Assembly: GCA_934635045.1 (NCBI GenBank)
Contig: CAKTZA010000004.1
Coordinates: forward strand, 28,469-92,468
Direction: 5' to 3'
Source of the DNA: an uncultured Kiritimatiellota bacterium
Lineage (GTDB): Bacteria; Verrucomicrobiota; Kiritimatiellia; RFP12; UBA1067
Length of the DNA: 64,000 nt
Under the pieces are notes generated by a model. It was not told the DNA's origin. It did no database searches and saw only the letters and a list, made by a program, of their open reading frames with translations. A program made the position numbers and the translations under genes. Position 1 is the first letter of the stretch; the number at the start of each line of letters is the position of its first letter. This document shows, piece after piece, positions 18,096 to 27,573 of this stretch.

Positions 18096-20591
18096 TCACA
18101 GCGCATTCGTTCCCGCCTTGAGCGGCGTCTCGACGCCCTTCCAGACGAAGACGCCCGTAAGGCCCGGCGGGAGCGTGACCGTGCCGGCGGCGGCGCCGTC
18201 CGCAAACGTCAAGTCCACGGAGATGTCGCCTTTCGGGGAGGGCATCGTCGCGCGGATGAACGTCAGGGGGCCCGGCTGCGGCGCGATGCGCACGCGCGCG
18301 AAGCCGTCCGCGTCCGGCCGGATGCCCGCGAGGCCCGTCTGCAGATGGTAGAGCGGATGCGCGCCCCAGGCGTGGCAGTCGCTGCGGCCGCGCCGACCCG
18401 GCGCCTCCGGCGGCGTCTTAAGGCCGTCCCGCACGAAGCCACGCCAGAGGTCGAGCCTCTTGAGGAAGAGATCCGGCCGGCCGAACGTGAAGTACGTCTC
18501 GAAGAGGTAATGCGAGAAGTAGACCGTCGCCGGCGCAAGCCCCTTCTCCCGGACGAGCCCGTCGAACGCGCGCGCCGCGCGATCGGCGGGCAGGACGTCC
18601 GCGAGCAGCGCGAGGCATTGCGCATGCTCCGAGAAGCAGTCCTTCGCGCGCGTGTCGGCGACGAGGCCGCGCGCGTCATCCCAGAACGCCGCAACGACCG
18701 CCCACGCGACGGCCTCCGCCTTCGCCTGCCAGTAGACCCCCATCGCATCATCGCCGCACGCGCGTTCGGCGCACGCCGCCTGGCGAAGCGCGTAGACGTA
18801 GAGGAGGTTGTTGACCACCGAACAGCCGCGCCGTCCGTCCGGCGCCAGGCCGAGCCAGCCCCACGGCTCGCTCCAGTCCACGAAGCTCCAGCCCGGCAGG
18901 TCTTCGAGAAGGCCGTCCGCATTGCGGTACGTGTCGATCTGCGAAAGCGTCTGGCGGAGGCCCGGAATGCGCTGACGGAGGAAGGCGTTGCCCCCGTGCC
19001 AGCGCGCGTAGTCGCCCAGCATCAGCACCCAGCACAGCGAGAACGTCGTCGAGTCCTGTTCGTGAATGGAGGGAAAGTTCATGCGGATCATCCCGTTGCT
19101 GCGGCGCGATGCGTCGAAGATGCCGATGCCGTAGCGCAGAAGCCGGTCGTCGCCCGAAAGCGTGTTGAGGACCAGCATCTCCACGCGCGTGTCGCCGGGG
19201 TACATCTGCTGCTCGAAGTAGGGGCAGTCCATGAACATCTCATGAAGGCAGTTTTGGAGGCCGCGCACGGCAATCCGTCCGATGTCACTGAGCGAGGCGT
19301 CGTCGCAAACGAACGACGACCGCACCGCGAGCGGATAACGCGACTCGACGAGCCCAAGCCGCGTGAGCGCGAGGGGCGCGTCAGCCGTCCGAACCGCGAT
19401 CTCGATCCAGCGGCCGCACTTCCACCACGGCGTCGTGAACGAGGCGGACGCGCGGCCGTCCGGCAGGAACGTGTCGTGCATCGCGCGCAGCATGCGCTTG
19501 CCGAGGAAGGCGTCACGGTTGCCCTTGTGGAGGTAGAGTTCGCCTGTCCGCCCCGTCTCGGCGAACGGCGCATAGAGCGCCTCGGCCCAGCGCCAGCGGA
19601 TCTGCGCGCCCGCGCCGCCGGACGTGCCGAGGTCGGGGAACGCGCAGTAGTAGTCGCCGAGATCCCAGAGGAAGCGGACGGACGTGCGGGCGGGAATCTC
19701 GACCCGCGCGCCGGACTTGAGGAGCCGGTCAAACCGCGCCGTCCACGCGCAGGATGCGTCCGCCGCCGCATAGACGGCGTTCGTTTCGTCGAAGAGCGGC
19801 TGCGCGGCCCGCACCGTGCCCGGCGCGCAGGGCCGCTCCAGCTCGTCCGGGCGTTCCGTCGGGAAGAGCGCCCAGCCCCGGCAGACGTTGCCGTAGTCGC
19901 TCGCCCGGACGGGGCCGCGCACGACGGAAGTCGGCTGCCACGCAAGATCCTTCCAGTCGAGGAAGCCGGTGCCGCGCACGACGTTCTCGCAGCCCGTCAT
20001 CGTGTCCGGGTCGGTCACGCCGCCATACGTCTGGCACGGCACGAGCGCCGCCCGCCACGCCGCCCGGCCCGTCGTCAGCCGCGCGTCATAGGCACCCTCG
20101 GCCTTGAGGACGAAGCCGCCGTGTCCGCTCGTCAGGATCGACGGCGGGCCGTTCTTGCCGAGGTGGAAGACGACGGCCTCCAGCACGTGTTCGCCCGCCG
20201 TCAAGTCGCGAACCTCGTAGGTCTGGTAGTACCAGCGTTCGAGGAAGCCCTTGTGCGGCCCGCGCGAGAGGATGCGCCCGTCGAGGAGCAGGACGTAGCG
20301 CGGGTCGGCCGAGACGTCGAAGACGAGCGGCGCGCCGTCGGACGTGAAATCGCAGCGGAAGCGGACGATCGGAAAGGCGTTCCCGCCCTTGAAGTCGGCC
20401 CCTGCCGTCCAGATCCAGGCAGCCTCGTCGATTGCCTGGAGCGGACGCAGGTTCACGTCGCCGCGCGTGAAGCGCTCCTCCCGAAAGACCTGCCGAACCT
20501 CAAACGCCTCGACGGACAGCGCGGCGGCGAACGCCCACACCGCGAGAAAAGACCGCACGACCACCCCTCGTCCTCTGTTCTTCATTTGCAT
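18096..20591 (-). CDS. GH78-like alpha-L-rhamnosidase, secreted
   Basis: 831 residues from ATG 20591, preceded by GAGGAG 9 bases upstream. Signal peptide within residues 1-29 (SFLAVWAFAAALSVEA). Beta-sandwich N-terminal domains (residues ~45-420) precede a six-hairpin catalytic domain starting at ~430. That domain has DCPYFEQQMYPGDTR and, late, SDCHAWGAHPLYHL, both characteristic of the GH78 (alpha/alpha)6 barrel. A C-terminal beta-sandwich closes the protein. The expected reaction is hydrolysis of terminal alpha-L-rhamnose from pectin, exopolysaccharide or flavonoid glycosides. It is second in an operon, 19 bases after a six-hairpin glycosidase gene. Confidence 0.85.
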   Translation of the reverse strand: MQMKNRGRGVVVRSFLAVWAFAAALSVEAFEVRQVFREERFTRGDVNLRPLQAIDEAAWIWTAGADFKGGNAFPIVRFRCDFTSDGAPLVFDVSADPRYVLLLDGRILSRGPHKGFLERWYYQTYEVRDLTAGEHVLEAVVFHLGKNGPPSILTSGHGGFVLKAEGAYDARLTTGRAAWRAALVPCQTYGGVTDPDTMTGCENVVRGTGFLDWKDLAWQPTSVVRGPVRASDYGNVCRGWALFPTERPDELERPCAPGTVRAAQPLFDETNAVYAAADASCAWTARFDRLLKSGARVEIPARTSVRFLWDLGDYYCAFPDLGTSGGAGAQIRWRWAEALYAPFAETGRTGELYLHKGNRDAFLGKRMLRAMHDTFLPDGRASASFTTPWWKCGRWIEIAVRTADAPLALTRLGLVESRYPLAVRSSFVCDDASLSDIGRIAVRGLQNCLHEMFMDCPYFEQQMYPGDTRVEMLVLNTLSGDDRLLRYGIGIFDASRRSNGMIRMNFPSIHEQDSTTFSLCWVLMLGDYARWHGGNAFLRQRIPGLRQTLSQIDTYRNADGLLEDLPGWSFVDWSEPWGWLGLAPDGRRGCSVVNNLLYVYALRQAACAERACGDDAMGVYWQAKAEAVAWAVVAAFWDDARGLVADTRAKDCFSEHAQCLALLADVLPADRAARAFDGLVREKGLAPATVYFSHYLFETYFTFGRPDLFLKRLDLWRGFVRDGLKTPPEAPGRRGRSDCHAWGAHPLYHLQTGLAGIRPDADGFARVRIAPQPGPLTFIRATMPSPKGDISVDLTFADGAAAGTVTLPPGLTGVFVWKGVETPLKAGTNAL

Positions 20592-20610
20592 CAGGCTTGA
20601 CTCCTCGCGT

Positions 20611-22638
20611 TCACTTGACCTCGTTGCGGACGAGGCGCCCGCCCTTCACTTCGCGGTCGATCCAGCGGCCCTGGCCGTCGGGGAGGCGGAAGGCGTAGTC
20701 CGTCCACGTCTTCGGCACCGTGCCGCGCACGAGCATCTCGTTCACCGCAAAGACGCAGTTGCCGCTCGCCGTCGTGAACCACGGGTGGATGCGCAGCCCC
20801 GGCTCGTTGATCTCCCACGTCTCGCCGAACGGGCCCATCGCCCCCGCCGCCTCCTGAAGCCAGCGCACCGGCTCCGTGCGGTCGCCGAGCGCCGTCATCG
20901 AGGCGGACATCTTCGCCGCGTACCACGGACAGACGCTCTTGCCCATCGGGTACATGTTCCCCGCCGCCTTGCCCGCGTTGATGAAGTGCCACGCCGCGTT
21001 CGTCTGGCGCGCCTCGCCCTGCGGGAAAATCGGGAACGGATAGAGCCCGCCGAGCGTCCCGACCGACTCCTCCGTGCAGTTCTCGTAGGCGACGTAGCGC
21101 GTTCCCGTCGGGTCGGTCGGCAACCCCTTCACGAGGCGATCCGCCGTCGCGCGGAAGTCCGCCGCCTCGTCCCGGTCGACGCCGAGGACATCCGCCGCGT
21201 CCGCCGCGACGCGCAGGGCGTAAATCGCCGAGCAGGTCGAGAGGAACGCTTTGTCCTTCGACGGGCCGAGGCGTTCGAGATCGGTGCAGCGTCCGATCCA
21301 CGCAACGCCGTCCGGCCCTTCGAGAATCCAGTTGTTGCGGTAGAAACGCGCACATTCGAGAACGATCGGATAGCCGACCTTTTCGAGATAGTCCCGGTCG
21401 CCCGAATAGGCGTACTGCGTCCACGCGCTGCGGGCGATGGAGCCCATCGCGAAGATGTGATCCATCCAGAAGCCGATGCCGGCCGTCTCGACGTCGCCCT
21501 CCTCCAGCGACATCCAGAGCCACCGCGCACCGTACTTGCCGCGCTGCGTGTAGTGGCTCTGCCGCGTGAGCGCACGGTGCATGACGGCGTAACGCCAGTC
21601 GGGGCAGCGCCGCGCGACCGAGAAGTGTCCGGACGAGACGAGGCCGTCGTGGATGTACATCTCGTCAAAGCCGAAGTACTTGCCCTGCCAATGGAACGGG
21701 AAGATGCCGACCGGGAAGCCCCAGCGCGTCGCGTTGCACCGCAAATGATACTGCTGCACGTCGTACATGCGCTGGAGTTTCGCGTCCGGGAGGCGCACGA
21801 AGCTCTCGGCCCAGTAGTCGGACCAGAGCTTCGCATGGACGGCGAAAAGGCCGTCCCAATCGGTCTGCGGAATCGCCGTCGGCGTCTTCTCGAACGTGTC
21901 GGAGTAGGTGACGAACCAGGCGTAGGACGTCTTCGCGCCCGGCGCGAGCGTGACGTCGCGGCGGATAAGCCCGCCGTCACAGGCCGTCACGGCGATGTCG
22001 AAGCCAATCACGTTCTGTCCGTAGGTGAGGCCGTGGAAGACGCGGCGGACGTCGGTGTTCGGCTCGTCCCAGATGCCGCGCATGCGGACATAGGGCGAGG
22101 TCTCGAAGTAGCGATCCTGCTTCGTCCACGCGCCGACAAGGCGGCCGTGCGGATCGATCGTGTAGTCGAGGTCGAGCGTCAGGTTGAGCGGCTTGTCGCC
22201 CGTGTTCGTGACCGTCCGACGGATCGCGACGACGTTGCGGTCAAGCGCGCAGAAGATCTCGGTCGTCGCCTCCAGCCCCTCGTCGAACGCGCCCACGCAC
22301 GTGACGAGCGCCTTGCGGATGTCGAGCGTCTGCGACCACGCCGCCGGGAGTCCGACCAAGTTGCCGTCAATCGCCAGCGTCGGGTTGAAGCGACCGAACG
22401 CGAAGAGCTCCGCATCACGCGCGGGGCCACGCCGTCCCTGCCAGTAGACGGTCGTGAGCATCTTGTTGTATTCGGCGCCGCTTTGCCCGCCCGTCCATTC
22501 GACGAGCATGTTGAGGTCGCCGTTCGAGATCAGCGGCGGCGAGTAGCCTTCAGGCGGCGTCGGCCCCGTTCCGCAGAGCCGTCCGGCCAGCGGATCGGAC
22601 ACAAGCGCAATCGCGCAGAGAAGCATGGATGTTGTCAT
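20611..22638 (-). CDS. Six-hairpin glycosidase-superfamily protein (GH65/GH95/DUF5703-like), secreted
   Basis: 675 residues. A short signal peptide MTTSMLLCAIALVSDPLAG is followed by a super-beta-sandwich domain (YNKMLTTVYWQGRRG, LNLTLDLDYTIDPHG; residues ~40-270) and an (alpha/alpha)6 domain (QYHLRCNATRWGFPVGIFPF, GFDEMYIHDGLVSSGHF, PFGETWEINEPGLRIHPWF). This order resembles GH65 phosphorylases and GH95 fucosidases, but I cannot pick one. Candidate acids are the Glu of GFDEMYIHD and the Glu of EINEPG. AGGGA 9 bases before the ATG is a usable ribosome binding site. It leads the operon with the GH78-like gene, so a side-chain-trimming role is likely. Confidence 0.78.
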   Translation of the reverse strand: MTTSMLLCAIALVSDPLAGRLCGTGPTPPEGYSPPLISNGDLNMLVEWTGGQSGAEYNKMLTTVYWQGRRGPARDAELFAFGRFNPTLAIDGNLVGLPAAWSQTLDIRKALVTCVGAFDEGLEATTEIFCALDRNVVAIRRTVTNTGDKPLNLTLDLDYTIDPHGRLVGAWTKQDRYFETSPYVRMRGIWDEPNTDVRRVFHGLTYGQNVIGFDIAVTACDGGLIRRDVTLAPGAKTSYAWFVTYSDTFEKTPTAIPQTDWDGLFAVHAKLWSDYWAESFVRLPDAKLQRMYDVQQYHLRCNATRWGFPVGIFPFHWQGKYFGFDEMYIHDGLVSSGHFSVARRCPDWRYAVMHRALTRQSHYTQRGKYGARWLWMSLEEGDVETAGIGFWMDHIFAMGSIARSAWTQYAYSGDRDYLEKVGYPIVLECARFYRNNWILEGPDGVAWIGRCTDLERLGPSKDKAFLSTCSAIYALRVAADAADVLGVDRDEAADFRATADRLVKGLPTDPTGTRYVAYENCTEESVGTLGGLYPFPIFPQGEARQTNAAWHFINAGKAAGNMYPMGKSVCPWYAAKMSASMTALGDRTEPVRWLQEAAGAMGPFGETWEINEPGLRIHPWFTTASGNCVFAVNEMLVRGTVPKTWTDYAFRLPDGQGRWIDREVKGGRLVRNEVK

Positions 22639-22701
22639 GGTTGTTTGTTCCCTAGTGTCGTTCGTTGTTGGTTAATAGTCATGGCAATGACGTGCGAACA
22701 G

Positions 22702-23628
22702 CTACCACACACTCTGCCGCGCATCCTCCAGATTGGTGTCGTTCTCGTTCGAGTTGAACCAACTCTTGATCGAGAGGCCGATGTACTGGCTGAATTTCTC
22801 TCCGATGCGCCCGTAATGCGCCCGTGTCACCTGACCGAACTCGTTCGTCTGCGTCCGAACGCGATAGATCAGATACTCGTCGGCGGCAAGCCGCTTCGAC
22901 TCCGTAATGCCCTCCGCCTTGTGGACATGGCGAAACGTGAACGACTTACGGTACGTTGCGTTCGTGTCAGCCGCATAGGCGTACTTGAACGCGCTCGTCG
23001 GATCGGTTTTCGCCACATAGAACCCATCCGCGCCATTCGGCATCTCGACCTTCAGGTGCTCGTGGAAATCGTCCCAGTCGTTCGGATTGCGCCATCCGTC
23101 AAAGACAAGGTGAAGATCGTCGTGGCGACCGTTTCCGTAGGGCGGACACCACGCCAACGTCTCCAAGTCGAGTTTCACGACAACGTTCGTGTCCGGGAAC
23201 GGCTTGAAATCGACAGCGTGGAAGGCCGTCTGAACAGGCATACGCCTCTTTTTGAGACAAACCGTCGACTCCATCGTACACGCCGACCATTTCTGCGTCT
23301 CTTGCGCTTTTCGCCACTCCCATTGCCGAAATAACGGTTGAATGGACGTCTTATAATAGCCATCCTTTTCTAAATAAGCGCGTAGGCCGCCGATTGTCTT
23401 ATGCTTTGCCGCACACGTACCGTCTTTGTCCGTCTTACACGTGACGACATCTGACTTTTCGAATGTCCTTTGAAAGCAAATTGTGGCCAAAGCCCCCTCG
23501 ACTGGAGTCCCCTGATCGTCTAAGACCTGAAGTCGAACATCCGCAACAGCGCCCTCGCGAAGCAGATCATAGGCAAGAACTGGGCACACGCACACAGTCA
23601 GGCATAACATCTGAACGAACAATTTCAT
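22702..23628 (-). CDS. Secreted protein of unknown function, low-GC block
   Basis: 308 residues. Signal peptide MKLFVQMLCLTVCVCPVLAYD. Residues ~25-100 look like a carboxypeptidase-regulatory/Ig-like fold (VRLQVLDDQGTPVEGALATICF, CKTDKDGTC). The remainder has no domain I recognise (LVFDGWRNPNDWDDFHEHL, YLIYRVRTQTNEFGQVTRAHY). Its start overlaps the stop of the upstream lipase-like gene by 4 bases (ATGA), so the two are coupled. Lower GC than the adjacent glycosidase genes suggests recent acquisition together with its partner. Function unknown; association with a secreted hydrolase suggests an envelope or extracellular role. Confidence 0.74.
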   Translation of the reverse strand: MKLFVQMLCLTVCVCPVLAYDLLREGAVADVRLQVLDDQGTPVEGALATICFQRTFEKSDVVTCKTDKDGTCAAKHKTIGGLRAYLEKDGYYKTSIQPLFRQWEWRKAQETQKWSACTMESTVCLKKRRMPVQTAFHAVDFKPFPDTNVVVKLDLETLAWCPPYGNGRHDDLHLVFDGWRNPNDWDDFHEHLKVEMPNGADGFYVAKTDPTSAFKYAYAADTNATYRKSFTFRHVHKAEGITESKRLAADEYLIYRVRTQTNEFGQVTRAHYGRIGEKFSQYIGLSIKSWFNSNENDTNLEDARQSVW

Positions 23629-24815
23629 TTCAAGCCTCCGATCTCAACGATCTTCCGAAAAAGCGGGTACGTGTAATGATAGGCAACATTTTTGACGTCC
23701 GAATGAAGCCACCGAAAGGAAAGTTCGTCTCCTGGTTCGCAACGAGGCCACTTGCTCGACATGAACTCCGGCGTGTTCAAGTCAAAAGACGGAATCCCAT
23801 ATTCGGTCAGGTTCGTTCGACCCGTCGGTGGAGACAGTGCAGGAATTCCTTGTGCCAAATGTGCATCAATAATCAAACGCGAGCTTTCTGCGTCAGAGAT
23901 GGAACCTGGGCTAAGGGAAAACACGGTGTTTGTTTTGAAAACGGCAAAATCCGTGACGGCATTCGCATCAGCGACAGACCACACACGCGTATTCAACAGG
24001 CCTTTTGTTCGGAACCCCCAACCAGACCAGTCCGTCGTGCCCATGAAGCCGAGAAGTGATTTGCGCCCCTTCCAAATCTCCTGCTTGTGCCACGAGTAGC
24101 GATCACCCCAATTGCCTGACGGGCTGACGCCATTATACCAAGCCGGATTCTGGCTATCCAAGTAGATTTCCTCAACCTCATCGCCCGATGAATAGAAGTT
24201 GACGGCAACAGACTTCACCTTGGAAAAACGCCCCTTCCACGTCAGCTTGGCGCGCGCATCATTCGGATCCTTGACAAAGAATTCGTGCCATCGCGCCACC
24301 CAGCATCGAGACGGATAATCTGTCCAATCCGCATGAACAAGATGGTTCTCTGGCGAATAGTCGGCCAACGACGGTTCAAACGCCTCTGACGGAATCGCAG
24401 AATTGAGCATGATGAACTTGTCGACCTGCAGACCGTAGTCCTGAATGGCCGCCGCAACAACCATCGTGCCAAGGCTGTGCGCAATCACCACCTTGCGCCC
24501 TGACGCACCATTGATGAGCGACGCGAGGCGACGGGCGGTGACGAAGGCGTTTGAGGCGTTGACATGATAGTTGTAGGCCGGGCCGATGTCTGACTCCCAC
24601 GCCACGGGACAGAACTCCATATTCGCACCCGACTGCCAGAGCCGCTTGAACATCACCGACGCCCAGATATGCGATTCACGTTCACTCACGTTTGCGCCAT
24701 GTACGAAGAAGACATTCGTCTTCTCGGCAGCACCCGAACCTTGCGCCGCCCAGAGGGCTGCAATCAGGAGAATGGCGTTCAAAAACTTGAGCCGACCGAG
24801 CAAGCACTTCATCAT
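23625..24815 (-). CDS. Secreted alpha/beta-hydrolase (lipase/esterase-like)
   Basis: 396 residues. Signal peptide MMKCLLGRLKFLNAILLIAALWAAQGSGAA. TNVFFVHGANVSE is the oxyanion-hole strand and VVIAHSLGTMVV the nucleophile elbow (G/A-H-S-L-G, Ser114), typical of class 3-type lipases and PGAP1-like esterases. The late His is not certain; LLGFMGTTDWSGWGF and the HxQEIWKGRKS region are candidates for lid or active-site loops. GAGAGGTGA directly upstream of the ATG serves as ribosome binding site. Co-translated with the following 308-residue secreted protein. GC content is low. Substrate unknown. Confidence 0.78.
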   Translation of the reverse strand: MMKCLLGRLKFLNAILLIAALWAAQGSGAAEKTNVFFVHGANVSERESHIWASVMFKRLWQSGANMEFCPVAWESDIGPAYNYHVNASNAFVTARRLASLINGASGRKVVIAHSLGTMVVAAAIQDYGLQVDKFIMLNSAIPSEAFEPSLADYSPENHLVHADWTDYPSRCWVARWHEFFVKDPNDARAKLTWKGRFSKVKSVAVNFYSSGDEVEEIYLDSQNPAWYNGVSPSGNWGDRYSWHKQEIWKGRKSLLGFMGTTDWSGWGFRTKGLLNTRVWSVADANAVTDFAVFKTNTVFSLSPGSISDAESSRLIIDAHLAQGIPALSPPTGRTNLTEYGIPSFDLNTPEFMSSKWPRCEPGDELSFRWLHSDVKNVAYHYTYPLFRKIVEIGGLK

Positions 24816-24904
24816 TCACCTCTCAATCCGAGCACAACCAAAATCTTTCGCTTCTTCTTCAACACATCCTCTGAACTCACTCGGCACACACACCACGACA
24901 AGCC

Positions 24905-25756
24905 TTATTCGGCCTTCCACTTCTCGTCAAACCACTGTCGCTGGGTTTTCCAATACTCAGCCGCAATCTTTGCATGTTCGGCGAATCTCTTGAAATCAAC
25001 ATGAATGGGATAGACTCGTTGTCCCTTATAAAGATCCGAGAACACGTACATGCCATGCCATCCGTTATCAGGATATTCGTGCGTCCCTCCATCGACCATT
25101 GCGAGGAACTTTGGATTCTTCATAAAATCGCCATCCAAGACAATGACCGTGCTCCAGAAGAACGAATGCATAGCCGCCAAAGATGGCTCGCGATCCCGTG
25201 TCACGCGGTCTCGTATGCTTGTCTTGCTTTGAATGCATCCGTAACAAAACCGCTTTCCATCCTTATTTACGCATGTTGCAAACAGATCAAAGACGCTTCC
25301 CTTGATTTGTTCCTTCAGCCAACTGATGTCACGCGGTTCATTGGCAAGCTCACCCGCCTTGATAATCGTATTGAGGTCTCTCTGAAGAAGAATCTCGATT
25401 CCCGTGCCGACAAGAGCATCGTTTGCCAAGAGTTTGATCATTTCCTCAAACGCATGCCCACTCGACTTCTTCCAACTCTGATCAGCGCTTACGACGCGAT
25501 CAATCACGGACTTGTCGTCCAGTCCACTCTTGCGATGGATATGCACCTCATAAATTCCCCTCCAAATCAAGGCAGGCTCGATTTGCGGAAACGCCCGCAT
25601 CGTTTCAAGGACAGCCACCTTGATGGCTTCCTTTTGCGCCATTCGTTCGGCCTCTTTCTCACCGACCTTCTTTTTCCGAGTCACAAGTCCTTGCAGTTCA
25701 TGATCGAACGTCTTGTCATAGATAGAACGGCCATATTCTTTATAAGTGCATTTCAT
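24905..25756 (-). CDS. Type II restriction endonuclease, CCGG-family (BsaWI-like)
   Basis: 283 residues. The centre carries SSGHAFEEMIKLL (Glu104/105), a VFDLFA strand (Asp157), then CIQSKTSIRDRV with Lys178 and the R-D-R tract at 182-184. Enzymes that cut sites containing CCGG (BsaWI, AgeI, SgrAI, Cfr10I, NgoMIV) use a PD-(D/E)xK core with Lys followed by an R-(D/E)-R motif for CCGG recognition, and BsaWI-type proteins match best in layout. It follows the cytosine methyltransferase gene with a 4-base overlap, the classic modification-before-restriction order. Predicted to cleave an unmethylated CCGG-containing site; the flanking bases are unknown. Low GC suggests transfer. Confidence 0.78.
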   Translation of the reverse strand: MKCTYKEYGRSIYDKTFDHELQGLVTRKKKVGEKEAERMAQKEAIKVAVLETMRAFPQIEPALIWRGIYEVHIHRKSGLDDKSVIDRVVSADQSWKKSSGHAFEEMIKLLANDALVGTGIEILLQRDLNTIIKAGELANEPRDISWLKEQIKGSVFDLFATCVNKDGKRFCYGCIQSKTSIRDRVTRDREPSLAAMHSFFWSTVIVLDGDFMKNPKFLAMVDGGTHEYPDNGWHGMYVFSDLYKGQRVYPIHVDFKRFAEHAKIAAEYWKTQRQWFDEKWKAE

Positions 25757-27567
25757 TTCGAGACATCCTCCATCATTTTTGAAATCGCCCGCCCCCAGGC
25801 ATACGCCAACAACGGTGGCACGGCATCGCCAATCTGCTCATACTTGTCCTGAACTTCACGATCAATGTGCGGCACAATGTAAGGCCCCCCGACGAAATCA
25901 TACGAATCAGGGAATGACTGCAACCGTGCGCATTCGCGCACGGTCAATGCGCGGTCTTCCGTTGGATGCACAAATTCGTCCAGGCAATGCGACGTGACGC
26001 ATGGCGATGGCATCCCGACGGGCAGACGATAATTCCTTTTGATGAACATCTTCTTCGGCAGTACACGACGCGACTGGAGTTCTTCGCGCGCACGTCCCGT
26101 GTAGCGCTCAAATAGTTCGCGAAGCCCTTCTCCTGGGCGAAGCAATCCGAATCGCTCCAACGTAGCCGGACGATGCTTCATCGGCATTTGGTACGAGAGT
26201 CCCTTATTGGACGACTCTTTTCGCCGCCAGAACGAATCATCGCGCATCAGCTTCGTGAAGGCGTTTGAACGCGACAGGTAATGCGTCTCTTCGACGCCCG
26301 TATTTGGTGTCACCGACGGCAAATCGTCAAATGCCTCTCCGACAGTCACGGCCTTTGCGACAAATGGCCGTGGCTTGCTCAAAGACATGTTCTTCAGCCT
26401 CGTGCCAAGGACAAAATAGCGTTTGCGTTTTTGCGGCACGCCAAATTTCGTCGCATCCAGAACGACCTCAATGTAGTTTCTGTAACCGGCTTTCGCCATC
26501 TCATCCTTCAATGCATCAACAATAAGGTCTTTCGACCCCTTTTCCGTCGTCTTTGTCGTGATGGCTGGCACGTTCTCGAATAGCAGAAACTTGGCATTCG
26601 TAATCTGTGCAACCCGAATGCCCTGCCGAAACAGGAATTGCCGTTCGTCATAGAAACTCCGCGACGTGTTCCCGGCGGTCGAGAACGTCTCGCAAGGCAT
26701 TCCAGAAGTGACGAGATCGATTCCACCCTTGGGACAATAGGGGAGAATGTCTTCGGCCTTAACTTTGCAGATGTCTTCGTTGATCACATGAACTTCTGGG
26801 TGGTTTGCCTCATACGTCTCGACGCACGAGCGAATTTTCTCAATTGCGACCTTTGTCGTGAATCCAGCGGCATGAAGCCCTGTGCAGAAGCCTCCAACGC
26901 CACTAAAGCAATCAACATGCGTGAATCCATTTGCCGTGAGCGGTTGGATAGAACGCAATTCGGCAATCGGGTTCTTCTTTGATTCTACAAAATAATCGAC
27001 TTTATCGCATTCATGCGTGGAGGAGATTGAAAGGGAAGATAGAAAATCCATCTGTACGCCCGGTTCGCAGACGCGCAGGTTTTCGCGCGGCACCTTCAGG
27101 AGAAGCGGCGGAAGTCGGTGTGCGAGGTCTGGGTTGTTGCGGTCAGACGATTCGAGATACGCCTTGATTTCGCGCGCAATCTTCGGCGACCGCTTCGCGA
27201 AGTCCGCCGCGCGCACGATCACGCGATCCATCTCCGCCGCCAATACATCCGACGTATTCGCGGGCGCATCAGTCGTCTGGATCTTGTAGAGCAGATACCG
27301 CGTACCGTGCGCCGCACCCTTCGCCGGATAGCCGAAGTCGCGCACAAGCTCGCCGCGCGTGAACATGCCGACGAACTCCGCCGCGAAACGTCCTCCCTTC
27401 GTGCCGCTGAAGAGCCAGATTTCGTTGACCGTTTTCGCCGCCTCGGCATCGACCACATCCCCGTCCGCAAGCGGCCAGTTGTAGTAACCGGGCCAACGCT
27501 CCAGCTGTCCCGTCCTGTACGTCCCGACCAAGACGACGTTCTTCTCTTTCTTCCCTTTGAAACTCAT
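25753..27567 (-). CDS. DNA cytosine-5 methyltransferase with extra N-terminal domain
   Basis: 604 residues. C5-methyltransferase motifs: FSGVGGF (I, ~221), GMPCETFSTAG (IV, catalytic Cys292), ENVPA (VI, ~331), QKRKRYFVLG (VIII), RECARLQSFP (IX) and QIGDAVPP (X). It methylates the cognate site and protects DNA from the adjacent nuclease. The first 172 residues (VVLVGTYRTGQLERWPGYYNW, RYLLYKI, LRVCEPG) are an unrelated domain I do not recognise. Base composition changes sharply at about 27050, exactly where an internal ATG (Met173) begins the lower-GC methyltransferase part. This suggests an in-frame fusion of a resident gene with an incoming one. The resident leaderless promoter now drives both. 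Confidence 0.88.
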   Translation of the reverse strand: MSFKGKKEKNVVLVGTYRTGQLERWPGYYNWPLADGDVVDAEAAKTVNEIWLFSGTKGGRFAAEFVGMFTRGELVRDFGYPAKGAAHGTRYLLYKIQTTDAPANTSDVLAAEMDRVIVRAADFAKRSPKIAREIKAYLESSDRNNPDLAHRLPPLLLKVPRENLRVCEPGVQMDFLSSLSISSTHECDKVDYFVESKKNPIAELRSIQPLTANGFTHVDCFSGVGGFCTGLHAAGFTTKVAIEKIRSCVETYEANHPEVHVINEDICKVKAEDILPYCPKGGIDLVTSGMPCETFSTAGNTSRSFYDERQFLFRQGIRVAQITNAKFLLFENVPAITTKTTEKGSKDLIVDALKDEMAKAGYRNYIEVVLDATKFGVPQKRKRYFVLGTRLKNMSLSKPRPFVAKAVTVGEAFDDLPSVTPNTGVEETHYLSRSNAFTKLMRDDSFWRRKESSNKGLSYQMPMKHRPATLERFGLLRPGEGLRELFERYTGRAREELQSRRVLPKKMFIKRNYRLPVGMPSPCVTSHCLDEFVHPTEDRALTVRECARLQSFPDSYDFVGGPYIVPHIDREVQDKYEQIGDAVPPLLAYAWGRAISKMMEDVSK

Positions 27568-27573
27568 GCCCGT

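Noticed and set aside
18057..23334. Long plus-strand frames (847 and 996 codons)
   Set aside because: Antisense shadows of the GH78-like, six-hairpin and secreted-protein genes; no motifs, signal peptides or ribosome binding sites.
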